DNA from: Planctomycetota bacterium
GTDB taxonomy: Bacteria; Planctomycetota; UBA1135; GCA-002686595
Direction of reading: 5' to 3'
DNA: 64,000 nucleotides
NCBI GenBank assembly: GCA_016220085.1
Contig: JACRIN010000072.1
Coordinates: 1-64,000, forward strand
This document shows, piece by piece, positions 51,800 through 61,479 of this stretch. Positions within the stretch are counted from its first letter, which is position 1. Each line of letters opens with the position of its first letter. The position numbers and the translations under genes were made by a program. The notes under the pieces are model-generated. The model did no database searches and had not been told where the DNA came from. It worked only from the letters and a program-made list of their open reading frames with translations.

Positions 51800-52842
51800 G
51801 CGAGCCACTCGCTCGCCGCAAGCGCCAATCGCTCGGGCTCGATCTCGTGCATGCAGCGTCCGCGCGCGACACCCTCGAACGCGCAGAGCTCCTGGTGACA
51901 CGGCCCGCACGTGACGTGGATCCGCACCAGTCGCGTGCGCTCCTGGTGCGCCGCGGTGTGACGGGGATCGGTCGGCCCCGCGACGACGACCAGCCTCGCG
52001 CCGACCGCTTGCGCGACATGGCGCAGTCCGTTGTCGGCGGTGAGCACGACCGCGGCGAGCTCCGCGAGCGCCGCGAACTCGAGCAGCTCAGGCGGCGGAT
52101 GCACCGGCGTCAGACAGAACGTCGGCGCGAGCGAGCGCGCGGCTTCGGCGACGAGCGCTTCCTCGCCCGGCCCGCACGCGAGCACCGGCACGATCCCGTG
52201 CACCTCCGCGAGCCGCGCGAGCGCGCGCGCGAAGTGCGCCGGCGGATACCCTTTCGCCGAACCGGCGCGCGCACCGACGTTCGCGAGCACGAAGCGACGG
52301 CCGGGTTCGAGCCCGAGCGCGGCGAGACGCGTCCGCATGCGCTCGCGCACCTCCGGCGGCACGTCGATCCGCGGCCGCGAGTCTCGAACGAAGACTCCGA
52401 GCAGCGCGACGAGCTCGCTCGCGCCGGTCGACACCGGCCGCGGCAGCCAACGCGGGAACCGACCGGCGACGCCGAGCTCCCACGGCACCTCGCCGGCTTC
52501 GCGCGCGGGCGCCAGCGAGTCGGAGAGCAGCAGGTAGCGGCCGTCGCGCGCCCAACCGACGCGCCGCGGGATCCGCGCGCGCCACGCCGCGAACGCGCTG
52601 CGGAACGAGCCCGTGAACAGCACCGCGACGTCGTGACCGGCCCACTCGGGCCCGGGCTCGCCGTCCTCGATCGCGACCGCGCGCGCCGGACTCGCGCCGA
52701 GCAACGGCAGGAACCGCCGCGGCGCGACCAGAGTCGTGCGCTCGCCAAAACGAGCGATCAACGCGCGCACGGCGGGCTCGCACGCGACGAAATCGCCGAG
52801 CCACGACGGCAAGCGCACGAGGACGCGCTCGCGCGGGCTCAT
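51796..52842 (-). CDS. GT9 heptosyltransferase (second copy)
   Basis: 348 residues. The N-terminal motif VRLPSWLGDFVACEPAVRAL marks an ADP-heptose:LPS heptosyltransferase of the WaaF/WaaC type. The C-terminal nucleotide-sugar domain has RRFVLANVGARAGSAKGYPPAHFA, VPVLACGPGEE, LTADNGLRHVAQAVGARLVVVAGPTDPRHTA. The Cys-rich end (CGPCHQELCAFEGVARGRC) resembles other WaaF-like enzymes. The ATG overlaps the stop of the first GT9 gene (ATGA). It acts at the inner leaflet on the growing LPS core. Confidence 0.9.
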   Translation of the reverse strand: MSPRERVLVRLPSWLGDFVACEPAVRALIARFGERTTLVAPRRFLPLLGASPARAVAIEDGEPGPEWAGHDVAVLFTGSFRSAFAAWRARIPRRVGWARDGRYLLLSDSLAPAREAGEVPWELGVAGRFPRWLPRPVSTGASELVALLGVFVRDSRPRIDVPPEVRERMRTRLAALGLEPGRRFVLANVGARAGSAKGYPPAHFARALARLAEVHGIVPVLACGPGEEALVAEAARSLAPTFCLTPVHPPPELLEFAALAELAAVVLTADNGLRHVAQAVGARLVVVAGPTDPRHTAAHQERTRLVRIHVTCGPCHQELCAFEGVARGRCMHEIEPERLALAASEWLA

Positions 52843-53894
52843 GCGAGCGCCCGCGGCGGCGTCGCGCGCGCGAGCGCGACTTCGTCGAGCAGCCGCTCGG
52901 CGGCCGCGACGACGCGCTCGACGCCGAGTTCGGTCATGCAGCGATGGTGACCGAGCGGGCAGCGCCGCTGGATGCACGGCGAGCATTCGAGTCCCTCGAC
53001 GCGCACGATCGCGGCGCGCTCGAGCGACGTCGCGGTCAGCTCGGGGAAGTTCGGCCCCATCACGCACACGCACGGCACGTCGAACGCCGCGGCGTACCAA
53101 CGCGGACCGGAGTCGCCGACGAGCATCAGGCTCGCCTCCGCGACCAACGCGCGCAGCGTCGCGAGATCCCGCGGCGTGCCGGCGAGCGACAGCGCGCGCG
53201 AGCGAACCCGCTCCGCGACCGCGTCCATCAGCGGTTCCTCGCCCGGCCCGCCGCTGACCACCGCGGCGAGTCCACGGCGCTCGTGGAGCCGGTCGAGCGA
53301 TTCGGCGAAGCGTTCGACCGGCCACAGCTTCGCCGCGCCGAACGCCGCGCCGGGCGAACAGACGACGAAGCGTGCGTCCGGCGCGAGCCCGAGCCCCGCG
53401 AGCTTCGCGCGAACGGCCGCGCGCTCCTCGGCGCTCGCCGCGAGCACCGGGTGCAGCGAGGGCACGCCGATCGCGAGCACTCCGGCGACGTCGCGCAAGA
53501 GGTGCGCGGTCGGAATCGGCGCGCGGCGGCCGTCGCGCGTCGGCGGGACGACCGCGTGGGTCAACAGCACGCGCCGCGACGACAGCGCGCTGCCCGCGCG
53601 CACCGGCACGCCCGCGCGCGCGGCGCGCCACGCGGCGCCGAACGAGTTCGAGAGCAACAAGATCGCGTCGGGACGTTCGGTGCGCAGGACCTGGAGCTCG
53701 TGCGCGCTCGATTCGAGCGGCACCAGCGACTCCGGCGGCACGACGCCCTCGAGCACCTTGACCAGCGGTTTGCGAACGAGCACGCGCACGCGGCCGAAGC
53801 GCGCGTCCGCGAGCGCGGCGACGAGCACCGGCGTCGCCATGACGACATCGCCGACCCAATTCGGCGCGCGAATCGCGAGGCACGCGACCTTCAC
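52839..53894 (-). CDS. GT9 heptosyltransferase (first copy, WaaF-like)
   Basis: 351 residues with a GTG start (53894) preceded by AGAGGT and overlapping the stop of the LPS kinase gene. Motifs are IRAPNWVGDVVMATPVL, PTAHLLRDVAGVLAIG, VVCSPGAAFGAAKLWPVERFAESL, VVSGGPGEEP, LVGDSGPRWYAAAFDVPCVCVMGPNFPELTA and the Cys/His cluster CSPCIQRRCPLGHHRCM. This is the usual WaaF/RfaF order. It should add heptose to the inner core; which residue cannot be assigned. Confidence 0.92.
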   Translation of the reverse strand: MKVACLAIRAPNWVGDVVMATPVLVAALADARFGRVRVLVRKPLVKVLEGVVPPESLVPLESSAHELQVLRTERPDAILLLSNSFGAAWRAARAGVPVRAGSALSSRRVLLTHAVVPPTRDGRRAPIPTAHLLRDVAGVLAIGVPSLHPVLAASAEERAAVRAKLAGLGLAPDARFVVCSPGAAFGAAKLWPVERFAESLDRLHERRGLAAVVSGGPGEEPLMDAVAERVRSRALSLAGTPRDLATLRALVAEASLMLVGDSGPRWYAAAFDVPCVCVMGPNFPELTATSLERAAIVRVEGLECSPCIQRRCPLGHHRCMTELGVERVVAAAERLLDEVALARATPPRALA

Positions 53895-54775
53895 GCTCGC
53901 GACCTCTTGCCACCGTCGGGATCGACGTGGCGCGGCGCGTGCGCGGCGAGCCGAGCGCGCTTCGCGTCGATCGCGGCGAGCAAGGGCTCGAGCTCCAACC
54001 CCGCGCCGCGTCGCTCGCGATAACGCGCGACGAACGCGCGCCATTCGTCGGCGCCGACGTTCGTCGGCACCGAATGCGCGAGCGCGGCGAGGTCTTTGAC
54101 GAACCAGCGCTCGCGCGGCGAACGCTCGCGGCGCACGCGCCCGCAATCGAGCAAGACGAACGACGCGCCGCCGCGCGACTCGCGCGGCAACACGACGTGC
54201 TGGAGGTACAGGTCGCGGTGGTAGAAACCGGCGGCGTGCAGGCGCGCGACGAGCTCCGCGAGCTCGGCGAGCCACGCTTCGCGGCGCGCGCGCGGCGCCT
54301 CGGCGAGCGCGCTCGCGAGATCGGAATCGTGGCCGACCTTCTCCATCAGGACGAGCGAGACGCCGTCCGCGCTCGCCGCCGCGATCGGCCGCGGCACCGG
54401 GAAGCCCGCGCGCCCGAGCTCGCGCAAGTTCTCCGCCTCGCTGCACCCCGCGGCGCGCACGCGGCCGCGGTGCAGGAGCTCGTACCACCACTCGCGCGGC
54501 TCGCGTCCCGTGCGTCCCCAGTTCGCCCAGCGACCCCGACTTGCTCGAACGCGCTTCACGACGCACGCGTCGGCGTCGCCTTCCGGCCACAGGAACGTCT
54601 CCCGTCCGGCAACCCGCCGCAGCCACGCGCGCGGCACGAACGCAACGAGTCCCGCGAGCGCCGGCGCGCCGCCGAGCGCGGCGAACCGGGCCGGATCGAA
54701 CACCCACCGCCCCGCTGCGCCGGCCTCCGAAGCAACGGTGACCGGCGGCGCTGCGATCGGGCGGGGGCTCTCCAC
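53891..54775 (-). CDS. WaaP/KdkA-like lipopolysaccharide kinase
   Basis: 294 residues with a proposed GTG start at 54775; an upstream in-frame extension is possible but is Gly/Arg-rich and unconvincing. The kinase core reads [12 protein letters not shown] (ATP Lys), [36 protein letters not shown] (catalytic loop, HRDLYLQH) and [12 protein letters not shown] (DCG instead of DFG), as in LPS core or Kdo kinases. It would phosphorylate a core heptose or Kdo, which strengthens the outer membrane. It begins a four-gene operon whose members overlap by 4 nt each. Confidence 0.85.
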   Translation of the reverse strand: MESPRPIAAPPVTVASEAGAAGRWVFDPARFAALGGAPALAGLVAFVPRAWLRRVAGRETFLWPEGDADACVVKRVRASRGRWANWGRTGREPREWWYELLHRGRVRAAGCSEAENLRELGRAGFPVPRPIAAASADGVSLVLMEKVGHDSDLASALAEAPRARREAWLAELAELVARLHAAGFYHRDLYLQHVVLPRESRGGASFVLLDCGRVRRERSPRERWFVKDLAALAHSVPTNVGADEWRAFVARYRERRGAGLELEPLLAAIDAKRARLAAHAPRHVDPDGGKRSRA

Positions 54776-55023
54776 GCCGCCATCCCACCAGCCGATTTCC
54801 CCCCCTGCAACCCGCCGGAGGGTCCGCCGGGCACCCCCTGGGGCCCGCCCCGTCCCGATACCCGCAAAAATCCGCACCCCGGAGCATTCCCCGTACGCCC
54901 CCGGGTCGATCAAATGCTTGCCCTTCGACCCGCGCGGCCGCCTTGGCGAGCCCGGTCGAAGACCACCCCGATCTCCAACCTCCACCCAACTGCCGGCACC
55001 CCGCGAGGGAGCCGGCGACTCCC

Positions 55024-56310
<1,287 letters not shown>

Positions 56311-56326
56311 TCTCGACCGTCCGATT

Positions 56327-56376
56327 CGACGCCGCCGGCGCCGCCCGTTCCGATGGGGCGCCGGCGGCGTCGTTTT
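56327..56376 (+). terminator. Strong intrinsic terminator after gdhA
   Basis: A perfect 16-bp stem (56327-56342 with 56357-56372, CGACGCCGCCGGCGCC and its complement) with a 14-nt loop is followed directly by TTTT (56373-56376). It begins 17 bp after the gdhA stop and is the clearest Rho-independent terminator in the window. Confidence 0.88.
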
Positions 56377-56433
56377 CGGAGCGTGAGGTCGGCGATCGAG
56401 GCCGCGTCGCCCGTGACGCGACGTCGGTCTAGC

Positions 56434-56439
56434 TAGACT
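56434..56439 (+). promoter_or_regulatory. -10 hexamer TAGACT, leaderless-type start
   Basis: TAGACT ends 6 nt before the ATG at 56446. The surrounding CTAGACTCGC is shared with the psd promoter at 27399-27408. No ribosome-binding site is present. Confidence 0.5.
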
Positions 56440-56445
56440 CGCGCC

Positions 56446-57618
56446 ATGAAGCTGGGGGTCCGGGTCGCGATGCTCGGCTGCCTCGCACTGCTCTTGCTCT
56501 TCACCGCGATCCTCCTGGGCCCGCTGGTGTTCCCGATCGGCCCGGTCGGTCGCTCGCCAAGTGAAGTCGCGCCTGATCCCTCGCTCGCCTCCGGAGTGCG
56601 CGTGGGGGCCGGACTGTACGAACGCAGCGACTTCGCCATCGTGCCGTCGACCGGCGATGCGACGAACCTTGCGCTCGGAACGGTCGCTGGGGATCCGCGC
56701 GAGCATCTGATCGTCGCGGGGACTCGCGGTTGGGAGTTGCGCGATCCCACGACGCTCGTGGTTCTGGGCGGCGGCTCTTGGATGCGCGAACACAGCGGCG
56801 TCTGCGTGATCGACCTCGACGGCGACGGCGCGCTGGAGTTCGCGACGTTCGGCGGGTGCTTCGATGAGCCAGCGATCTACGACGGGACGGGGAAGCCCGT
56901 GTCGTACGCGCCGAACGACGGCCCCGTTTCCGAAACCGAGCGCATCCGCCTCGGTTGGCAGCAGAGCCACTTCCATGTTCTCGGCGTCGACGGGATCGAA
57001 AGGCGCGTCGAGTTACCTACCCGGATCGACACGTTCGAACGCGGAACGACACGGCTCGTCGACACCGACGGCGATGGCACGCCGGAGATCCTGACCGCGG
57101 AGGGCGACGATCTGGAGGTCCGGTCGCTGGCAGGCGCGGTCCTCCGTCGAGTCACGCCACCGGATGCGGACTTCGTGAACTGCCTCGAGCTCCGCGACGA
57201 GTTCGGCACTCCGCCGCGCAGATTGCTCGTCGTCGGCCACAACGTCTTCGACGGCCCGAGGGAAGGGCAACACTACGAGCTCTACGAACTCGACGCTCGG
57301 ACCCGCGTCGGCGAGGTCACGGAGGACGAGCTGAACGCGCGCCGCAACTCCTGGGACCTCGGCGTCCCGCCCAAGCGCCGCGCACGACTCGCCCCGCTCT
57401 TCCAACAGGCACCGATCGCCGGCTACGCCCACACGCGCCAGTGTCTCCGCGTGCTCGACGCCGACGACCGCACGCTCTTCGAGGAGGTCGTCGCGGCGCC
57501 CGACGGACTCGTCTGCTTGGAACTCGGAGACGTCCAGCCGCTCACCGAACCGCCGGGCGCGTTCCTCGCGGCGTACGGACTCGGGCTGCGTCGCTACGTG
57601 CCGGCGACTGCGCGCTGA
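56446..57618 (+). CDS. Membrane-anchored protein with EF-hand/FG-GAP-like calcium loops
   Basis: 390 residues. One N-terminal membrane helix (CLALLLLFTAILLGPLVF, 11-29) anchors an outward domain. Two acidic loops, VIDLDGDGALEFAT (~124) and LVDTDGDGTPEILTA (~206), match single FG-GAP/VCBS calcium sites; repeated beta-strands suggest a partial propeller. No catalytic motif is visible. It lies downstream of the gdhA terminator and starts a run of three plus-strand genes, each with its own TAnnnT hexamer. Function unknown. Confidence 0.7.
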   Translation: MKLGVRVAMLGCLALLLLFTAILLGPLVFPIGPVGRSPSEVAPDPSLASGVRVGAGLYERSDFAIVPSTGDATNLALGTVAGDPREHLIVAGTRGWELRDPTTLVVLGGGSWMREHSGVCVIDLDGDGALEFATFGGCFDEPAIYDGTGKPVSYAPNDGPVSETERIRLGWQQSHFHVLGVDGIERRVELPTRIDTFERGTTRLVDTDGDGTPEILTAEGDDLEVRSLAGAVLRRVTPPDADFVNCLELRDEFGTPPRRLLVVGHNVFDGPREGQHYELYELDARTRVGEVTEDELNARRNSWDLGVPPKRRARLAPLFQQAPIAGYAHTRQCLRVLDADDRTLFEEVVAAPDGLVCLELGDVQPLTEPPGAFLAAYGLGLRRYVPATAR

Positions 57619-57645
57619 CGCTGGGGTGCGTCCGCGCCGCATCGA

Positions 57646-57651
57646 TAGGAT
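57646..57651 (+). promoter_or_regulatory. -10 hexamer TAGGAT, leaderless-type start
   Basis: TAGGAT ends 8 nt before the ATG at 57660; the interval has no ribosome-binding site. Confidence 0.45.
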
Positions 57652-57659
57652 GTTCGACG

Positions 57660-58436
57660 ATGAGCGCTTCGATCTCGGTGCCCGACCTCGTCGCGCGCGT
57701 GCGAGTGGCCTACGCGAGCGCCGACGGGTATCGCGATGAAGGCGAGGTCACGACGGTCTTCGTCGACGAGACGCCGGCGCCGAGGCGTCGCACGCAGCGC
57801 AAGCACTTCCGCACTGCGTTCCGCCGGCCCGATCGGTTCCGCTTCGAGTACACGGTCAAAGGCCTCGGGCCCTCGGGCGAGTGGGACCGCAGGCTCGTGC
57901 TCTGGAACGAAGCCGGCGTTCACGTGCATTGGACGATTCGGCCGGCCATCCGACAGGAGGAGACGCTCGCGGGCGCTCTCAGCTCCGCGACGGGCGTTTC
58001 GGGAGGCGCGTCGAATCTCGTCGCCGGCCTGCTCTTGCCCGAATCGGTGACCCACGACCCGTTGTTCGGCGCCGAAGCCGGGGCGTGGGTCCGAACCGAT
58101 GTCGAGGGTGGACGAGAATGCGACGTGTTGAGCTACGCGAGTCCGGGACGACCCGAGCCGCGCACGCTCTGGCTCGATGCGCGCACGCACCTGATCCTGA
58201 GGATCGACGACCGGCATGTGTTCGACGACGCGTGGCACCTCGCACAGCGCGAGGCACACGAGGCGCTGCTCGAAACGGACGTGTCTTCCGAGGACCGGAA
58301 GATGATCGAGGAACTCGTCGCGCACTTCGCGAGCCGACCCCGGGGGCTTCGGACGGAGACGACGACGACGTGCCGGCCGAGTCTCGCAGTTCCCGACGAG
58401 GGCGTCTTCGCGACGCCGACGGAGTGGGGCGCGTGA
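57660..58436 (+). CDS. LolA/DUF2092-like protein without visible signal peptide
   Basis: 258 residues. The pattern VARVRVAYASADGYRDEGEVTTVF, HFRTAFRRPDRFRFEY, GVHVHWTIRPAIRQEETL, SYASPGRPEPRTLWLDARTHLILRI resembles the half-barrel of outer-membrane lipoprotein carriers (LolA/LolB, RseB, DUF2092), where an unclosed sheet binds lipid or peptide. Those proteins normally carry signal peptides, but none is seen here. Either the start lies elsewhere or the protein is cytoplasmic. Specific function unknown. Confidence 0.6.
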   Translation: MSASISVPDLVARVRVAYASADGYRDEGEVTTVFVDETPAPRRRTQRKHFRTAFRRPDRFRFEYTVKGLGPSGEWDRRLVLWNEAGVHVHWTIRPAIRQEETLAGALSSATGVSGGASNLVAGLLLPESVTHDPLFGAEAGAWVRTDVEGGRECDVLSYASPGRPEPRTLWLDARTHLILRIDDRHVFDDAWHLAQREAHEALLETDVSSEDRKMIEELVAHFASRPRGLRTETTTTCRPSLAVPDEGVFATPTEWGA

Positions 58437-58450
58437 GCGATTCGCTCTGC

Positions 58451-58456
58451 TAGTCT
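58451..58456 (+). promoter_or_regulatory. -10 hexamer TAGTCT, leaderless-type start
   Basis: TAGTCT ends 7 nt before the ATG at 58464, with no ribosome-binding site in between. Confidence 0.45.
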
Positions 58457-58463
58457 CTCCGCG

Positions 58464-59519
58464 ATGTCGACTGCTGCCGCTGGGCGCCGCACGTGGCGCA
58501 GGAAGCTCGCGATCGCGGTCGCTTCGCTCGTCGCGTTCTTCGCGCTCGCCGAGGTCGGGCTGCGGCTCGCGGGCTATCCGCGCGTCGGCGGGATGCGGTG
58601 GATCGCGGACGACGAGCTCCAACAACTCCCCGCTCCGTTCCAGGACGCGATCCGCGGCGACGACGAGCCCGGACGCGAGCCGATCCGCGTCCGCATCAAC
58701 TCGCACTCGCTGCGCGGTGAGGATTTTCCGAGCGCGAAACCCGCGGGCGAGAAGCGCGTGCTCGTCGTCGGCGACTCGCTGACCTTCGGCGCGGGCGTCG
58801 ACGAGGACGAGGCGTTCCCCGCGCGGCTCGAGCAGGCGCTCGCCGCCGCCGGCGCGCCCGCGCGCGTCGTCAACGCAGGCGTCAACGGCTGGGCGTGCTG
58901 GCACTACCGACGTTGGCTCGAGGCGCGCGGGTTCGCGCTCGCGCCCGACGCGCTCGTCGTCGCGGTGTTCTTCGGCAACGACATGGAAGGGCCGCGGCTC
59001 TTGCCGCGCGTCGGTCCCGCGTGGCTCGAGAACGCGCTCGAGCGCACGGCGACGTTCGACTGGTTGCTCGCGCTCTATCGCGAGCGGCTCTGGAAGCAGG
59101 TGCGCGCGTGGCGCCAAGGCGTCAGCGTCGCCGAGGTGGAGGCCGAGCTCGCGGCCTACACCGGCGGCGCGGAGAACGCGCGTTCCGCGGAACAGCAGCT
59201 CGAGATCTGGCGGGCGCAGGCCTTCCCCCAGCTCGAGGCGTTGCGCGACGAGGCGCAGGCGCGCGGGCTGCCGTTGCTCGTCGCGCTGATCCCGACCTAC
59301 GTCGCGTGCAAGGCGCCGGCGACGCCGCGGCCGTATCGGTTGTGGCGCGAGGCGCTCGGCGAGCTCGGGCTCGACTGCGTCGACCTCGAGCCGCTCCTGC
59401 GGCCCTCCGGCGACGGCGCGTGGCTCTCGTGGGATCACGGCCACTTGAACGCGCAGGGGTGCGCCGATGTCGGCGCCGCGCTCGCGAAGGAAGTGCTCGC
59501 GCGCGGTTGGCTGCGTTAG
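58464..59519 (+). CDS. Membrane-anchored SGNH/GDSL hydrolase
   Basis: 351 residues. An N-terminal membrane helix (LAIAVASLVAFFALAEVGL, 15-33) is followed by the hydrolase domain. The nucleophile is S105 (LVVGDSLTFGAG). The oxyanion Gly/Asn blocks are NAGVNGWA and VFFGNDM. The catalytic D and H lie in SWDHGHLNAQGCADVG near the C terminus. Such enzymes often remove acetyl or acyl groups from surface polysaccharides or lipids. The stop TAG overlaps the stop codon of the convergent HEAT-repeat gene by 3-4 bases (TTAG). Confidence 0.88.
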   Translation: MSTAAAGRRTWRRKLAIAVASLVAFFALAEVGLRLAGYPRVGGMRWIADDELQQLPAPFQDAIRGDDEPGREPIRVRINSHSLRGEDFPSAKPAGEKRVLVVGDSLTFGAGVDEDEAFPARLEQALAAAGAPARVVNAGVNGWACWHYRRWLEARGFALAPDALVVAVFFGNDMEGPRLLPRVGPAWLENALERTATFDWLLALYRERLWKQVRAWRQGVSVAEVEAELAAYTGGAENARSAEQQLEIWRAQAFPQLEALRDEAQARGLPLLVALIPTYVACKAPATPRPYRLWREALGELGLDCVDLEPLLRPSGDGAWLSWDHGHLNAQGCADVGAALAKEVLARGWLR

Positions 59520-60655
59520 CGCGCGCCGCGCTTCGGAGGCGTCCGCTTCGCTGCCGCACCGAACTTCGCGCCGGGCTTCGCGCCGGGCTTCGCGACAGAC
59601 TTCGCGACAGACTTCGCGACAGACTTCGCGACAGACTTCGCGACAGACTTCGCGACAGACTTCGCGACAGACTTCGCGACAGGCTTCGCGACAGGCTTCG
59701 CGACAGGCTTCGCGCCGGCGTTCACGACGGACGCCGCGTCGCGTCGCCGCGTCGGCTCCGATTCGGCGCGGCGTCGCGTCGACTTCGCGAGCTTCGCACG
59801 AGTCTTCGAGCTCGCGCTCGCCCTGTCGCTCGCGAGCTCCATCGGCGCCTGCGATTCGCGCGCGAGTGTCCGCAGCGCGCGGCGCACGATGTACACCGTC
59901 GCAGGCGCCGTCGAGCGCTTCGTCCAGCGCGCCGCGAGCGTCCGCGCCCACTCCGGCCGCGACTTCGACGCGTCGTTGATCCAGTTCGCGACCGCGTTCT
60001 GCACGTAGCGGCTGGGATCGGCGTGCACGGGCTCGAGCAACGGCTCGCCGAGCTCCGGCTCGGCCTTCATGCGCTCGAGATGCGCCGTCCACACGCCGCG
60101 CGGCCGCGTGCACTCGACCGCGGTGCGGCGCACGTTCGCGTCCGCGTCGCGCACCCACGCATCGAGCAGCGCGAGCGCGCGCTCGACGTCCGCCGCGACG
60201 TGCGGCCGCAGCGCGAGCCACGCCATCTCGCGCACGCCCGAGTGCGGATCGGCGGCGAAGCGACGCGTGCGTTCGACGCGCACGGCGAGCTCGAGGTCGG
60301 GCTCGTCGGCGAGCCACGCGGCCGCGAACTCGCGCACGACGTCGCTCCGATGGCTCGCGAGGTGCTCGAAGTGCCTGGCACGCGCGCGCGACGCGCCCGC
60401 GACCACGCGGAACGCGCGGCCGGCACCGGCGAGCCGTTGCATCACGCCGAGCTCGGCGTACGGCTCGAAGGTGTCGAGCAACCTCACGCGGTCGATCCCG
60501 AGCTCGTCGGACACGTGCGCGACGAGCTCGCGAGTCGAGAGCGCGAGCCATTCGACCAGGTTCTTGGTCTCGAGCTCGCCGCGCTCGAGCGCCCGCTTCA
60601 CCTCGGCCGGGACCTCGCGCACGGTGCGCGCGGGTTTGCGATCCTCGAGCTCCAT
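59516..60655 (-). CDS. HEAT-like (DNA alkylation repair-type) protein with a Lys/Ala repeat tail
   Basis: 379 residues. Residues 1-250 are helical repeats of the AlkD/HEAT type (HRSDVVREFAAAWLADEPDL, VREMAWLALRPHVAADVERAL, ADANVRRTAVECTRP, YVQNAVANWINDASK). The order WLALRPH, RRTAVE, QNAVANWIND is like DNA alkylation repair glycosylase-family proteins. Residues ~300-379 are a basic tail of 13 four-residue units (AKPV, AKSV, AKPG), followed by AAKRTPPKRGAR. The tail resembles histone H1-like DNA-binding tails. The start overlaps the TauE-type gene stop (TGATG). A nucleic-acid role fits the tail but is an inference. Confidence 0.75.
   Translation of the reverse strand: MELEDRKPARTVREVPAEVKRALERGELETKNLVEWLALSTRELVAHVSDELGIDRVRLLDTFEPYAELGVMQRLAGAGRAFRVVAGASRARARHFEHLASHRSDVVREFAAAWLADEPDLELAVRVERTRRFAADPHSGVREMAWLALRPHVAADVERALALLDAWVRDADANVRRTAVECTRPRGVWTAHLERMKAEPELGEPLLEPVHADPSRYVQNAVANWINDASKSRPEWARTLAARWTKRSTAPATVYIVRRALRTLARESQAPMELASDRASASSKTRAKLAKSTRRRAESEPTRRRDAASVVNAGAKPVAKPVAKPVAKSVAKSVAKSVAKSVAKSVAKSVAKSVAKPGAKPGAKFGAAAKRTPPKRGAR
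59558..59713. repeat. Thirteen tandem 12-bp units coding for the AKxV tail
   Basis: The plus strand repeats GACAGACTTCGC and close variants (GACAGGCTTCGC, GCCGGGCTTCGC) in frame. Seven central units are identical, which points to recent slippage or unequal exchange. The unit encodes Ala-Lys-Ser/Pro-Val or Gly on the minus strand. Confidence 0.9.
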
Positions 60656-61479
60656 CACGCCCTCCGCGCCGCGAGCGACGCCTTGTAGAGATCCCACGCG
60701 AAGCGCGCGGCGATCACGATCAGCGTGACCGCGAGCAAGTACCGCGCGACTTCGTCCCAGCCCGCCTGGTGCACCGCGAACACGCCCGCGACGCCGGCGG
60801 CGAGCGCGACGAGCCCGAGCGACTTCGCGGCGCGGCGATCGAGCTTGCCCTCCCGCCAATACATCCCCGCGAGCTGCGCGCTGGTCACCGTCGACATCGC
60901 GGTGCTGCACGCGCGCGCCGTCAGGTAGTCGACGTCCGAGAGGCCGAGGTAGAGCGCCGGCACGACGATCAAGCCGCCGCCGATGCCGAAGATCGGCGCG
61001 ACGAAGCCGCCGAGGAAGCCGAACAGCACGACGAGCAACATGTCGCCGAAAGAGAGCTGCAGCGCGAGCACGCCGCGAGTCAGATCGATCCCGCCCGGCG
61101 TGCGGAGGACCTTGATCGCCATGCCGACGAGCAACACGACGAACAGGCTGCGGAGCGTCTTCCCGGAGAGCCGGTCGACCAGGCTCTTGCCGAGCCGCGC
61201 GCCGACGAACGCACCGAGGCAGAGCAGACCGACCAACGACCAGTCGAGCGCCGAGTCCGCGCGCACCGCTTCCGCCGCGGTTCCGGCCGCGGTCATGCCC
61301 ATCACGATCGGCAGCGACGTCGCGATCGCGGTCTTCAGCTCGAGCCCGAGCAGGAAGTGCAGGATCGGAACCGCGTAGAGCCCGCCGCCGATGCCGCACA
61401 CGGTGCTGACGAACGCAGCGGCGAACCACAGCGCGAGCACCGCGGGAGTCGCACGGCGCGAAGGGCTCGGGTCGCTCAT
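60655..61479 (-). CDS. TauE/SafE-family membrane permease
   Basis: 274 residues with about eight membrane helices. The two inverted family signatures are FVSTVCGIGGGLYAVPILHFLLGL (22-45) and GFVAPIFGIGGGLIVVPALYLGL (~155). Family members export or import sulfite, sulfoacetate or other organosulfur anions; the substrate here is unknown. The ATG overlaps the rfaE2 stop (ATGA), which links it to a heptose operon, an unusual partner. Confidence 0.92.
   Translation of the reverse strand: MSDPSPSRRATPAVLALWFAAAFVSTVCGIGGGLYAVPILHFLLGLELKTAIATSLPIVMGMTAAGTAAEAVRADSALDWSLVGLLCLGAFVGARLGKSLVDRLSGKTLRSLFVVLLVGMAIKVLRTPGGIDLTRGVLALQLSFGDMLLVVLFGFLGGFVAPIFGIGGGLIVVPALYLGLSDVDYLTARACSTAMSTVTSAQLAGMYWREGKLDRRAAKSLGLVALAAGVAGVFAVHQAGWDEVARYLLAVTLIVIAARFAWDLYKASLAARRA

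Noticed and set aside
59558..59713. Possible CRISPR array or satellite
   Set aside because: Units are 12 bp, contiguous, without spacers, and in frame with a coding region.
57594..60551. 985-codon minus-strand frame with a striking CREVCREV repeat, and a plus-strand frame with SRQT repeats
   Set aside because: Both repeats are other-frame readings of the 12-bp array that codes for the AKSV tail. No domain flanks them.
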